Below are positions 42,032-50,915 of a stretch of DNA of 64,000 nt, one piece after another; position 1 is the first letter of the stretch, and the number at the start of each line of letters is the position of its first letter. The notes beneath the pieces were generated by a model. That model was not told where the DNA came from. It worked only from the letters and a program-made list of their open reading frames with translations, and did not search any database. Source of the stretch: CAZTDU01 sp050248795. Lineage in GTDB: Bacteria > Pseudomonadota > Gammaproteobacteria > Burkholderiales > SG8-39. The stretch covers positions 58,339-122,338 of the forward strand of contig JBFWRS010000006.1 in the NCBI GenBank assembly GCA_050248795.1, written 5' to 3'. Made by a program: the position numbers and the translations under genes.

Positions 42032-43342
42032 TCAGGCGGCTTTCACCGCTGGCGCGTCGGTATCAAGGAACTGCGCGTCCTCGGTCGAACCGCGCAGTGC
42101 CGTGGTCGACGCGGCGCCGCCGGACACAACCTGTGTGATTTCGTCGAAGTATCCGGTACCGACTTCGCGCTGGTGCTTGACAGCGGTGAACCCGAGCTCG
42201 CCCGCCGCGAACTCCTTCTGCTGCAGTTCGACGAAGGCGGTCATGCCCCCGCGGGCGTAGCCGTGGGCCAGTTCGAACATCGAGTAGTTCAGCGAATGGA
42301 AGCCTGCGAGCGTGATGAACTGGAACTTGTAGCCCATGGCCCCGAGCTCGCGCTGGAACCTTGCTATCGTCGCGTCATCGAGGTTGCGCTTCCAGTTGAA
42401 CGACGGCGAACAGTTGTAGGCGAGAAGCTTCCCGGGGTGGCGGCGATGTATTCCCTCGGCAAATCGCCTCGCGAACTCCAGATCCGGTGTCCCCGTCTCG
42501 CACCACACCATGTCTGCGTACTCTGCGTAGGCGAGCCCGCGTGCAAGCGCCTGATCGAATCCCTTCCTGGTGCGGTAGAAGCCCTCGGGGGTGCGCTCGC
42601 CGGTGAGGAAAGGCCGGTCGGCCGGGTCGATGTCGGAGGTGATGATGTCCGCGGCCTCGGCATCGGTGCGAGCCAGCAGCACCGTCGGCACGCCCATGAT
42701 GTCGGCAGCGAGCCGTGCCGCATTGAGCTTTTGCACGTGCTCCTGCGTCGGCACGAGCACCTTGCCCCCCATGTGCCCGCACTTCTTGGCAGACGCGAGC
42801 TGGTCCTCGAAATGTACGCCCGCGGCTCCGGCATCGATCATCGCGCGCATCAGTTCGTGGGCGTTAAGCACGCCGCCGAAGCCGGCCTCGGCGTCAGCGA
42901 CGATCGGCGCGAACCAGTCGATCGTTCCGTGACCCTCCATGGTCTGGATCTGGTCGGCACGCATCAGGGCGTTGTTGATGCGCCGCACGACCGTAGGCAC
43001 CGACGACGCCGCGTACAGCGACTGGTCCGGGTACATCGACAGGGAGTCGTTCGCGTCCGCTGCCACCTGCCATCCGGACAGGTAGATCGCGGGAACGCCG
43101 GCCTTGACCTGCTGCATCGCCTGGTTCCCGGTTAGCGCGCCTAGGGAGCTCACGAACGGGCGTTCGTTGACCATCGCCCACAGCTTCTCAGCGCCGGACC
43201 GGGCAAGCGTGTACTCGACCTTCAGGCTGCCGCGAAGCCGCACGACATCTGCGGCGCTGTAGTTGCGGCGAATCCCCTTCCAGCGGGAGTTGTGCGCCCA
43301 GTCCTGCTCCAGCGCGGCGATTTCTTTTGCGGTGGCGTTCAT
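42032..43342 (-). CDS. aceA: Isocitrate lyase
   Basis: 436 residues. The active-site loop is KKCGHMGGK with Cys188, and WFAPIVADAEAGFGG, YNCSPSFNWK and TLAGFHSLN are clear lyase motifs. The enzyme splits isocitrate to glyoxylate and succinate in the cytoplasm and starts the glyoxylate shunt. It is 173 bases from rodA, and this gap holds an AT-rich patch with a Fur-box-like sequence and a 14-base palindrome. AGGAGAACC precedes the ATG with good spacing. aceK follows eight bases later. Confidence 0.96.
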   Translation of the reverse strand: MNATAKEIAALEQDWAHNSRWKGIRRNYSAADVVRLRGSLKVEYTLARSGAEKLWAMVNERPFVSSLGALTGNQAMQQVKAGVPAIYLSGWQVAADANDSLSMYPDQSLYAASSVPTVVRRINNALMRADQIQTMEGHGTIDWFAPIVADAEAGFGGVLNAHELMRAMIDAGAAGVHFEDQLASAKKCGHMGGKVLVPTQEHVQKLNAARLAADIMGVPTVLLARTDAEAADIITSDIDPADRPFLTGERTPEGFYRTRKGFDQALARGLAYAEYADMVWCETGTPDLEFARRFAEGIHRRHPGKLLAYNCSPSFNWKRNLDDATIARFQRELGAMGYKFQFITLAGFHSLNYSMFELAHGYARGGMTAFVELQQKEFAAGELGFTAVKHQREVGTGYFDEITQVVSGGAASTTALRGSTEDAQFLDTDAPAVKAA

Positions 43343-43387
43343 GGTTCTCCTCGGCAGTCGACAGGAAAGCCATGATAGCCCGCCTTA

Positions 43388-43401
43388 TTGCGGCGCCGCA
43401 A
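43388..43401. promoter_or_regulatory. 14-base palindrome in the aceA leader
   Basis: TTGCGGC-GCCGCAA is a perfect palindrome about 46 bases before the aceA start codon and about 25 bases downstream of the candidate -10. It may be an operator for a dimeric regulator or a hairpin in the leader RNA. It is not a terminator by sequence, because no U-run follows. Confidence 0.4.
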
Positions 43402-43423
43402 CAAGCGCAGGCAGAGATCAAAT

Positions 43424-43442
43424 AGTAATTATAATCATTCGC
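43424..43442. promoter_or_regulatory. Fur-box-like site at the aceA promoter
   Basis: The 19 bases AGTAATTATAATCATTCGC agree with the classical 19-base Fur box at 14 positions by my count. It stands out as AT-rich in GC-rich surroundings. It contains a TATAAT readable on either strand, so it overlaps the likely -10 of aceA. Binding would block transcription. Confidence 0.4.
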
Positions 43443-43483
43443 TTAGATACGCATGGCGATTCTGGTGGTGCATCGCAAACAAG

Positions 43484-43496
43484 GATCCTCAGGATC
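43484..43496 (-). terminator. Weak hairpin downstream of rodA
   Basis: GATCCT-C-AGGATC reads as an inverted repeat just after the rodA stop. On the minus strand it is followed by CCTTGTTTG, slightly U-rich. The loop must open to about five bases, so the stem is short. It could be a modest terminator for the mre-rodA operon. Confidence 0.3.
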
Positions 43497-43515
43497 GGCG
43501 CGCAGTCCGGCCCGG

Positions 43516-44625
43516 TCAGGTTTGTACCAGCTTGCGGTGGCGGTGGATGCTCATCAGCAGCCCGATCCCGGCGAACAGGGTCGCCAGCGCCGTGCCGCCG
43601 TACGACAGGAAAGGCAGCGGCACCCCAACCACCGGAAGGATACCGGTCACCATCCCCATGTTGACGAACGCATAGGTGAAGAAGATCAGCGTCACCGACC
43701 CCGCAAGCAGCCGGGAAAAAAAGGTGGCCGCGTTGGCGGCGATCATCAGGCCGCGCGCGATCAATGCCGCGTAGAGCACCAGCAGCACGCAGTTGCCGAC
43801 CAAGCCGAACTCCTCCGAGTAGACGGCGAGGATGAAATCGGTGTGCCGCTCCGGGATGAACTCCAGGTGCGTTTGCGTGCCTTTCAGCCAGCCCTTGCCC
43901 CACACGCCGCCCGAGCCCACCGCGATGGTCGACTGGATGATGTGGTAGCCGGCGCCCAGCGGGTCCTGGGTCGGGTCGAGCAGCGTCAGGACTCGGCGCC
44001 GCTGATAGTCGTGCAGCAGGCCCCACAGCACCGGCAGCGCGGCGACCCCTGCGATGCCCAGGCCGGCGAGGATCTTCCAGCCGATGCCTGCGAAGTAGAT
44101 GACGTAGAAGCCCGCCGCCCCTACCAGTACCGCGGTGCCGAGGTCGGGCTGGCGCGCGATCAGCAGCACCGGCACGGCAAGCAGCACGGCGGCGACTACG
44201 AAGTCGCGCAGGCGCAGCGAGGCCTCGTTCTTGTGGAAGTACCACGCGAGCATCAGCGGCACGGCGAACTTCATGATCTCGGAGGGCTGGAAGCGGCCGA
44301 TGCCGATGTTCAGCCAGCGCCGCGCGCCGTTGACGACGTCGCCGAATGCCGCCACCGCGACGAGCAGCACCAGGCCTGCGACGTACGCCGGCACCGCGAA
44401 GCGCATCAGCGTCGGCGGCGGGATGCGCGCGACGAGCCACATGCCGGCAAGCGCGACCGCCAGGTTCGCAAGCTGGCTCGCGACACGTCCTGGCGTGTCA
44501 TACGTCGCCGAATACAGCGCCGCCAGCCCGAGCGCGGTGAGCAGCAGCGCGATCGTGAGCAGTGCGCCGTCGATGCCCTCGACCGCCCTCGCACCCAGCC
44601 TGCGCAGCGCGAGCGCCTGCATCAT
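43516..44625 (-). CDS. rodA: Peptidoglycan glycosyltransferase RodA (SEDS)
   Basis: 369 residues with about ten membrane segments. SEDS motifs include NGARRWLNIGIGRFQPSE, then FIPERHTDFI (with the catalytic Asp region) and VGVPLPFLSYGG. RodA polymerises lateral-wall glycan with PBP2. The frame continues upstream into mrdA, but the true start is the ATG at 44625, which overlaps the mrdA stop by four bases (ATGA). A second ATG follows at once. It is the last gene of the mreBCD operon. Confidence 0.95.
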   Translation of the reverse strand: MMQALALRRLGARAVEGIDGALLTIALLLTALGLAALYSATYDTPGRVASQLANLAVALAGMWLVARIPPPTLMRFAVPAYVAGLVLLVAVAAFGDVVNGARRWLNIGIGRFQPSEIMKFAVPLMLAWYFHKNEASLRLRDFVVAAVLLAVPVLLIARQPDLGTAVLVGAAGFYVIYFAGIGWKILAGLGIAGVAALPVLWGLLHDYQRRRVLTLLDPTQDPLGAGYHIIQSTIAVGSGGVWGKGWLKGTQTHLEFIPERHTDFILAVYSEEFGLVGNCVLLVLYAALIARGLMIAANAATFFSRLLAGSVTLIFFTYAFVNMGMVTGILPVVGVPLPFLSYGGTALATLFAGIGLLMSIHRHRKLVQT

Positions 44626-46529
44626 GGGCGCTCCTTGCCTGAGTCGGCGCCGAGCGCAGGATCCGCGCTTCCCGCTGGCAGCTTGCCGAGAAGGTAGTAG
44701 TCGAGCGCGATGCGGGCAAGCGGTGCTGCCGCACGCGAGCCGAAGCCGCCGTTCTCGACCAGTACGGCGACGGCGATCTTCGGGCTCTCCAGTGGCGCAA
44801 AGGCGATGAACAGCGAATGATCGCGATGCCGTTCGGCGACCTTCTTCTCGTCGTACCTCTCGTTCTGCTTGATGCCGATCACCTGCGCGGTGCCGGTCTT
44901 GCCGCCGCTGCTGTACTGCGCATCGGCGAACACGCGCGCGCCGGTTCCTTCCCGGTTCACGCCGGCCATGGCATTCTTGACGAACTCGATGTTCTCCTGC
45001 CGCAGCGGGATCTGCCGCACCAGCTGCGGCTCGAAATGCCTGCGCTCGCCGGTGCGCGGGTCGTCGACGTGGGCGACCAGACGCGGCCGGTACAGCGCGC
45101 CGTTCGCGGCGAGCGCAGCCGTCGCCTGCGCGAGCTGCAGCGGCGTGTAGATGTTGTAGCCCTGGCCGATGCCGATCGAAATGGTCTCGCCCGCGTACCA
45201 TTTCTGCTGTTCGGGGCGCTTGAAACGTTCGCGCTTCCACGCCGGCGAGGGCAGGACGCCCTTTGCTTCTCCCTCCAGGTCGATTCCGGTGTAGGCGCCG
45301 AAGCCGAAGCGGCCCATGAAGCCCGCGATCGCCTCTATGCCCATGTCGTTGGCGAGCTGGTAGTAGTACACGTCCGAGGACACCACGATCGACTTGTGCA
45401 GGTCGACATAGCCGTGCCCGCCGGGCTTGGAATCGCGGAAGCGGCGCTCGCCGAAGTCGAAGTAGCCGGTGTCATGGATCGCGCTCTGCGGCGTGCGCTT
45501 GCCGAGTTCGAGTGCGGCGAGCGCCATGAACGGCTTGAAGGTGGATCCAGGGGGGTAGACCCCCGCGATGGCGCGGTTGTTGAGCGGCCTGTCGGGAGAG
45601 CCGCTCAGCGCGGACCAGTTCTGCGCATCGATGCCATCGACGAACAGGTTCGGGTCGAAGCCCGGGCTGGACACGAACGCGAGCACGCCGCCGGTCGATG
45701 GCTCGAGTGCGACCAGCGCGCCGCGCCTCCCCGCGAAGGCGCGTTCGACGACCTGCTGCAGCCTGACGTCGAGGGTCAGGGTGATGTTGTTTCCCGCTTG
45801 CGCGGGCGTGCGCGACAGGGTCCTGATGCCGCGGCCGGCGGCGTCTATTTCCACCTGCTCGAGTCCGGTGATGCCATGCAGTTCCTGCTGGTAGCTCGAT
45901 TCGACGCCCGACCTGCCGATGAAATCCGTGCCGCGGTAGTTCGCCGCGACGCCGAGCTCCTCGAGCCGCTGCTGGTCGCGCTCGTTGATGCGGCCGATGT
46001 AGCCGATGACGTGGGACGCGACTGCGCCCTGCGGATACTGCCGGAACAGCCGGGCCTTGATGTCCACGCCCTCGAACCGGTAGCGGTTGGCGGCGAACCG
46101 CGCTACCTCCTCATCTGAGAGCCGCGTGCGGATCGGCAGGCTCTCGGCGGTCCTGGACTCGGCGAGCAGCTTCTTGTAGCGCGCGCGGTCCCTGGGCTGG
46201 ATCTCGACGATCTCCGACAGCGCGATCAGGGTGGCCTCGAGGTCGCGCACGCGGTCGGGAAATATCTCCAGCGTGTACGCCGAGTAGTTGCGCGCAAGCA
46301 CGACGCCATTGCGATCCAGGATGAGGCCGCGGCTGGGCGCTATCGGCACCACCGATATGCGGTTGTCCTCGGCCTTGGCCGTATAGGCGTCGTGTTGCAC
46401 CACCTGAAGGTAGGCGAACCGCCCCAGGAGGATCGCAAACGCGACAAGCACTGCGAGCGCGGCAGCGGCGACACGTACCTGGAAGTTGTACAGCTCGCGC
46501 TGGTGGTTCTTCAGTTCCGCGAGGCGCAT
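44622..46529 (-). CDS. mrdA: Penicillin-binding protein 2 (elongasome transpeptidase)
   Basis: 635 residues. One N-terminal membrane segment (VLVAFAILLGRFAYLQ) leads to the PBP dimerisation region. The transpeptidase domain has STFK (Ser329, Lys332), an SSD triad near 390 instead of SxN, and KTGTAQ with Lys544. This combination is normal for PBP2. It cross-links lateral-wall peptidoglycan together with RodA, MreB, MreC and MreD. It lies three bases after mreD and overlaps rodA by four bases. Confidence 0.96.
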   Translation of the reverse strand: MRLAELKNHQRELYNFQVRVAAAALAVLVAFAILLGRFAYLQVVQHDAYTAKAEDNRISVVPIAPSRGLILDRNGVVLARNYSAYTLEIFPDRVRDLEATLIALSEIVEIQPRDRARYKKLLAESRTAESLPIRTRLSDEEVARFAANRYRFEGVDIKARLFRQYPQGAVASHVIGYIGRINERDQQRLEELGVAANYRGTDFIGRSGVESSYQQELHGITGLEQVEIDAAGRGIRTLSRTPAQAGNNITLTLDVRLQQVVERAFAGRRGALVALEPSTGGVLAFVSSPGFDPNLFVDGIDAQNWSALSGSPDRPLNNRAIAGVYPPGSTFKPFMALAALELGKRTPQSAIHDTGYFDFGERRFRDSKPGGHGYVDLHKSIVVSSDVYYYQLANDMGIEAIAGFMGRFGFGAYTGIDLEGEAKGVLPSPAWKRERFKRPEQQKWYAGETISIGIGQGYNIYTPLQLAQATAALAANGALYRPRLVAHVDDPRTGERRHFEPQLVRQIPLRQENIEFVKNAMAGVNREGTGARVFADAQYSSGGKTGTAQVIGIKQNERYDEKKVAERHRDHSLFIAFAPLESPKIAVAVLVENGGFGSRAAAPLARIALDYYLLGKLPAGSADPALGADSGKERP

Positions 46530-46532
46530 GGG

Positions 46533-47054
46533 CTAGATCGGCCGGGCCGGATCGGGCTCCAGCGCTCGGCGCTGCGGCGCGAGCAGCACGAGCGTTGCCA
46601 CCGGCCACAGCAGCGCCCCTGCGAGCGGCCCGACGAAGATGGGCCAGCCGGGAAACTCCGCGCCGGCCGCCATGCGCACGACGAGCTCGATCGCCTCGGC
46701 CGCCACCAGCAGCACCGCCACGTGCAGCGCCTGCTGCGAAAGGCCGAACCAGAGGATGCGTCGCGACAGCGTGATGGCACCGAACGCGAGCAGCGAATAC
46801 GCCAGCGCATGCTGTCCCAGCAGCACGCCGTTGCCGGCGTCGGCGATCAGTCCCAGCGTCCAGCCGACCCCCAGCCCGATCGTGCGCGGCTGCCGCACGC
46901 ACCAGAACACCAGCACCACGGCGACGAAATCGGGCACCAGCATGATGCTTGTCCAGGGCAGGAAATTGAGCACCAGCGCCGCGGCGAAGGAAAGCGCGAT
47001 GGTGCTCATGCGCACGGGCAGCAGGATGCGCTGGGGCGCTGCTACGCTATCCAT
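46533..47054 (-). CDS. mreD: Rod shape-determining protein MreD
   Basis: 173 residues with five to six membrane segments (LVLNFLPW, FVAVVLVFWCVRQPR, GLGVGWTLGLIADAGNG, LGQHALAYSLLAFG). These are MreD family marks. The start at the ATG 47054 gives an eight-base overlap with mreC, and a longer open frame above it reads the mreC end. MreD is an inner-membrane part of the elongasome. Confidence 0.9.
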   Translation of the reverse strand: MDSVAAPQRILLPVRMSTIALSFAAALVLNFLPWTSIMLVPDFVAVVLVFWCVRQPRTIGLGVGWTLGLIADAGNGVLLGQHALAYSLLAFGAITLSRRILWFGLSQQALHVAVLLVAAEAIELVVRMAAGAEFPGWPIFVGPLAGALLWPVATLVLLAPQRRALEPDPARPI

Positions 47055-47973
47055 CGGCGCTCCGGTTGCGCGCCTTGCGGGTTTTCGCCGCACGCCTGCC
47101 CGGCGCCGCGTCGCTGCCTTCGGCGGGCGGCGCCGGTCGTGCCTCGCCGCCGGCGAGGACGAGCACGAAGCGATGCTTGTCGATGCCCGCCGCGGGCTGG
47201 CACACGATCCTCGCGAACGTCTGCGAGGAATCGCGTTCGATGCCGATCACCGTCGCAACCGGCAGGCCGGGCGGGTAGGTGCCGTCGATGCCGGAGGTGA
47301 CGAGACGGTCGCCATGCTGGATCTCGGTGTTCGAGGCGACGTAGCGCAGTTCCAGCTGGCCGGACACGCCGGCGCCGAAGGCGATGGCGCGAAGGCCGTT
47401 CCTTTCCACCTGCACCGGGATCGCCTGGCCCTTGTCGGTGAGCAGCGTGACCTCCGACACGAGCGGGTGCGCGCGCGTGACCTGGCCAAGCACGCCCGCT
47501 TCGTCCACCACCGGCTGGCCGGCCACGACCCCGTGCTGGCGTCCCTTGTCCACGATGACCTTGCGCGAGTACGGGTCGCGCCCCGAATACAGGATCTGCG
47601 CCGGAGTGGTGTGGAACTCGATGCGCTCGGCCGCGGCGGTGAGCAGCCGCAGTCGCTCCGCATCGGCCGCGGCGGCGGCAAGCCGCTGGGACTCGTGAGT
47701 GAGCGCGAGCAATTTCGCGCGCAGCTCGGCATTCTCCCCGCGCAACTGCGCCTGGCTGGTGAAGTGTCCGGCTACGCGCTCGGCGAAGCGAACCGGCGCG
47801 GTCGCAGCAACCTGCAGCGGCCACGCCGCGGCCGCGAGCGCGGTCCTGATCGACTCGGCATAGCGGAATCGCGCATCGAGAACGAGCAGCGCCAGCGAAA
47901 GCGAGGCGAAGAAGGCGAGGCGTACGAGCGGTGCCGGACCGCGGTGGAAGAATGGAGGGGGGCTGTGTTCCAT
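47047..47973 (-). CDS. mreC: Rod shape-determining protein MreC
   Basis: 308 residues. A single N-terminal membrane segment (LAFFASLSLALLVLDARF) is followed by a coiled coil (HFTSQAQLRGENAELRAKLLAL) and the beta-rich MreC domain (SGRDPYSRKVIVDKGRQHGV, then GIDGTYPPGLPVATV). MreC scaffolds PBP2 in the periplasm. The C-terminal tail is Arg/Ala-rich and weakly conserved. It lies 11 bases after mreB and overlaps mreD by eight bases. Confidence 0.94.
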   Translation of the reverse strand: MEHSPPPFFHRGPAPLVRLAFFASLSLALLVLDARFRYAESIRTALAAAAWPLQVAATAPVRFAERVAGHFTSQAQLRGENAELRAKLLALTHESQRLAAAAADAERLRLLTAAAERIEFHTTPAQILYSGRDPYSRKVIVDKGRQHGVVAGQPVVDEAGVLGQVTRAHPLVSEVTLLTDKGQAIPVQVERNGLRAIAFGAGVSGQLELRYVASNTEIQHGDRLVTSGIDGTYPPGLPVATVIGIERDSSQTFARIVCQPAAGIDKHRFVLVLAGGEARPAPPAEGSDAAPGRRAAKTRKARNRSADG

Positions 47974-47984
47974 GCCCCCCTCAG

Positions 47985-49028
47985 TCAGTCATTGGTGAAG
48001 ATCGGGCCGAACAGCTCCATCTTTTCGAGGGCCTTGCCCGATCCGCGCACGACGCAGGTCAGCGGATCCTCGGCGACGATGACCGGCAGGCCCGTTTCCT
48101 CCATCAGCAGCCGGTCGAGATCGCGCAGCAGGGCGCCGCCGCCGGTGAGGACCATGCCCTTTTCCGCGATGTCGGCGCCCAGTTCCGGTGGCGTCTGCTC
48201 CAGCGCATTCTTCACCGCGCTGACGATCTGGTTCAGGGGCTCGGTCAGCGCCTCGAGTATCTCGTTGGAGCTGATCGTGAAGCTGCGCGGAATGCCTTCG
48301 GCGAGATTGCGGCCCTTGACTTCCATCTCGCGCACCTCCGAGCCGGGGAACGCCGAGCCGATGGTCTTCTTCACCATCTCTGCGGTCGGGTCGCCGATCA
48401 GCATGCCGTAGTTGCGGCGGATGTAGTTGATGATCGACTCGTCGAACTTGTCGCCACCGACGCGCACCGAACCCGAGTACACCATGCCGCCGAGCGAGAT
48501 GACGCCCACTTCGGTGGTGCCGCCGCCGATGTCGACGACCATCGAGCCGGTCGCCTCGGCGACGGGGAGGTCGGCGCCTATTGCCGCCGCCATCGGTTCT
48601 TCGATCAGGTAGACCTGTCCGGCGCCGGCGCCGAGCGCGGCGTCGCGGATCGCGCGCTTCTCGACTTGCGTCGAGCCGCAGGGCACGCAGATGATGATGC
48701 GCGGGCTGGGCGAAAACAGCTTGTTGTCGTGAACGCGCTTGATGAACTGCTTGATCATCTGCTCGGTGATGATGAAGTCGGCAATGACGCCGTCCTTCAT
48801 CGGTCGTATGGCGACGATGTTGCCGGGCGTCTTGCCGAGCATCATCTTCGCTTCCTTGCCGACCGCAGCGATCGTCTTCTTCGCATTGGGTCCGCCTTCC
48901 TGCCGGATCGCGACGACCGACGGTTCATCGAGCACGATGCCCTTGCCGCGCACGTAGATGAGCGTATTCGCGGTGCCGAGGTCGATCGCGAGGTCGTTGG
49001 AGAAATAGCTGCGCAGGAAACCGAACAT
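47985..49028 (-). CDS. mreB: Rod shape-determining actin MreB
   Basis: 347 residues. Actin-fold motifs are IDLGTANTLIYV near 16, VVDIGGGTTEVGVISLGG near 165 and the late LTGGGALLRDLDRLL. MreB polymerises under the membrane and positions the elongasome. It is the first gene of mreB-mreC-mreD-mrdA-rodA and diverges from gatC over 127 bases. That gap holds a TATAAT for gatC and a weaker TTGCTG with TATATG pair, 17 bases apart, readable for mreB. Confidence 0.97.
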   Translation of the reverse strand: MFGFLRSYFSNDLAIDLGTANTLIYVRGKGIVLDEPSVVAIRQEGGPNAKKTIAAVGKEAKMMLGKTPGNIVAIRPMKDGVIADFIITEQMIKQFIKRVHDNKLFSPSPRIIICVPCGSTQVEKRAIRDAALGAGAGQVYLIEEPMAAAIGADLPVAEATGSMVVDIGGGTTEVGVISLGGMVYSGSVRVGGDKFDESIINYIRRNYGMLIGDPTAEMVKKTIGSAFPGSEVREMEVKGRNLAEGIPRSFTISSNEILEALTEPLNQIVSAVKNALEQTPPELGADIAEKGMVLTGGGALLRDLDRLLMEETGLPVIVAEDPLTCVVRGSGKALEKMELFGPIFTND

Positions 49029-49095
49029 TTGCGTGGCGCGATCCTTTCCGGTTCGGCCTTAACTTCGCGAGCTAAAGCCGTGTTGCCAAAGGGCA

Positions 49096-49101
49096 TATAA
49101 T
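49096..49101 (+). promoter_or_regulatory. Candidate -10 box (TATAAT) for gatC
   Basis: GGGCATATAATACTC contains a perfect TATAAT about 54 bases before the gatC ATG. No -35 consensus is evident at the right spacing. A hairpin-forming leader (49113-49144) follows. Confidence 0.5.
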
Positions 49102-49112
49102 ACTCTCAACAG

Positions 49113-49144
49113 GGCGCAGCAAGCCCTCTTCGGGCCGTTGCGCC
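49113..49144 (+). promoter_or_regulatory. Hairpin in the gatC leader
   Basis: GGCGCA (49113-49118) can pair with TGCGCC (49139-49144), and within it CCC (49124-49126) can pair with GGG (49132-49134) around a TCTTC loop. It lies between the candidate -10 and the gatC ATG, and could affect ribosome access. There is no U-run, so it is not a terminator as it stands. Confidence 0.35.
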
Positions 49145-49155
49145 GCCCTTCAGCC

Positions 49156-49455
49156 ATGTCGCTTTCCCCAGACCAGATCAGGCATATCGCCCGCCTGGCC
49201 CGCATCAGCATCGAGCCGGCCGAGGGTGAGGCCGTGCGCGAGGAGCTGAACCGCGTGCTCGAGCTGGTAGACGCGATGCAGAAGGTCGACACCACGGGGG
49301 TGGTCCCGATGGCACATGCGCTGGAGGCTCAGGTGCCCGGCGGGCAGCGGCTGCGGCCGGACGAGGTCACCGAGCGGGACCGCCGCGCCGACTTCCAGGC
49401 GCTCGCGCCGGCGGTGGAGCGCGACCTCTACCTGGTGCCGAAGGTCATCGAGTGA
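49156..49455 (+). CDS. gatC: Asp-tRNA(Asn)/Glu-tRNA(Gln) amidotransferase subunit C
   Basis: 99 residues. The GatC family pattern is LSPDQIRHIARLARISI, then ELNRVLELVDAMQKVDTTGVVPM, LRPDEV and LYLVPKVIE. GatC holds GatA and GatB together in the transamidation complex. I chose the ATG at 49156, where the family N-terminus begins; an upstream ATG adds six residues. The stop overlaps gatA by one base. Confidence 0.92.
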   Translation: MSLSPDQIRHIARLARISIEPAEGEAVREELNRVLELVDAMQKVDTTGVVPMAHALEAQVPGGQRLRPDEVTERDRRADFQALAPAVERDLYLVPKVIE

Positions 49456-50915
49456 TGCTCGGGGCGACCCTGAGCGGCCTTTCGGCGGCGCTTGCCGAGC
49501 GGCAGGTGTCCAGCGTGGAACTGACCCGCATGTACCTGGCGCGCATCGCCAGGCTGAACGGCGCGCTGAATGCCTTCATCACGGTGGACGAGGAAGCGAG
49601 CCTGGCCGGCGCCCGTGCGGCGGACGAACGCCGCGCCGCGGGCGAGGCCGGTCCGCTCACCGGGATCCCGGTCGCGCACAAGGACATCTTCTGCACCCGG
49701 GGCATGCTCACGACCTGCGGCTCGAAGATGCTCGCCAACTTCGTCAGCCCCTATGACGCGCATGTCATCGAGCGCTTCGACGCGGCCGGCGCGGTGAGGC
49801 TGGGCAAGTGCAACATGGACGAGTTCGCGATGGGCTCGTCGAACGAGAACTCGCACTTCGGCCCGGTGGCGAATCCCTGGGACGTCGCGCGGGTCCCGGG
49901 GGGGTCCTCGGGCGGCTCGGCCGCCGCGGTGGCCGCGCGGCTGGCGCCGGCGGCGACCGGCACGGACACCGGGGGGTCGATACGCCAGCCTGCGGCGATG
50001 TGCGGCATCTCGGGCCTCAAGCCGACTTACGGCGTGGTGTCGCGCTACGGCATGGTCGCGTTTGCCTCGTCGCTTGACCAGGGCGGGCCGCTCGCCAAGA
50101 GCGCGGAGGACCTCGCGCTGCTGATGAACGCGATGGCGGGGTTCGACGCGCGTGACTCGACCAGCCTGGAACGTCCGGACGAGGACTACACGCGTGAACT
50201 CGGTTCCGGCCTCGAGGGGCTGAGGATAGGCCTGCCGCGCGAGTACTTCGGCGACGGCGTCGAGCCCGGGGTGCGCGCGTGCGTCGAAGCGGCGGTGGCC
50301 TGGTATCGGTCGCGCGGCGCGGTGACCGTGGACATCACGCTGCCGAACACCGATCTGGGCATCGCCGTGTACTACGTGATCGCGCCTGCCGAGGCTTCGT
50401 CCAACCTCTCCCGTTTCGACGGCGTGCGTTACGGCCACCGCGCCGCCGGGTACGCCGACCTCGAGGAGATGTACTGCCGCACGCGGGCCGCGGGCTTCGG
50501 CGCCGAAGTGAAGCGCCGGATCCTGATCGGCACGTACGTGCTCTCGCACGGTTACTACGACGCCTACTACCTGCAGGCACAGAAGCTGCGGCGGCTGATC
50601 GCAGGCGACTTCGCGCAGGCATTCGAGCGCTGCGACGTCGTCATGGGGCCGACGGCGCCCACCACGGCGTTCCCGATCGGCGCGAACGCCGCCGACCCCG
50701 TGAAGATGTACCTTAACGACGTGTTCACCGTTCCCGCGCCGCTTGCCGGGCTGCCGGCGATGTCGATTCCCTGCGGCTTCGACGCTGCGGGGCTGCCCGC
50801 CGGGCTGCAGCTGATCGGCCGGCATTTTTCCGAGGCGAAGCTGCTCGGCATCGCACATGCCTATCAGCAGGCCACGGACTGGCACCTGCGCGTGCCCACG
50901 GAGGCGCCACTGTGA
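49455..50915 (+). CDS. gatA: Asp-tRNA(Asn)/Glu-tRNA(Gln) amidotransferase subunit A
   Basis: 486 residues of the amidase-signature family. The catalytic lysine is Lys76 in AHKDIF, and the Ser-cisSer pair lies at about 150-175 in GGSSGGSAAAV and TGGSIRQPA. GatA releases ammonia from glutamine for tRNA amidation. The ATG at 49455 overlaps the gatC stop. It is followed at once by an uncharacterised gene and only then by gatB, an unusual break in the operon. Confidence 0.96.
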   Translation: MLGATLSGLSAALAERQVSSVELTRMYLARIARLNGALNAFITVDEEASLAGARAADERRAAGEAGPLTGIPVAHKDIFCTRGMLTTCGSKMLANFVSPYDAHVIERFDAAGAVRLGKCNMDEFAMGSSNENSHFGPVANPWDVARVPGGSSGGSAAAVAARLAPAATGTDTGGSIRQPAAMCGISGLKPTYGVVSRYGMVAFASSLDQGGPLAKSAEDLALLMNAMAGFDARDSTSLERPDEDYTRELGSGLEGLRIGLPREYFGDGVEPGVRACVEAAVAWYRSRGAVTVDITLPNTDLGIAVYYVIAPAEASSNLSRFDGVRYGHRAAGYADLEEMYCRTRAAGFGAEVKRRILIGTYVLSHGYYDAYYLQAQKLRRLIAGDFAQAFERCDVVMGPTAPTTAFPIGANAADPVKMYLNDVFTVPAPLAGLPAMSIPCGFDAAGLPAGLQLIGRHFSEAKLLGIAHAYQQATDWHLRVPTEAPL

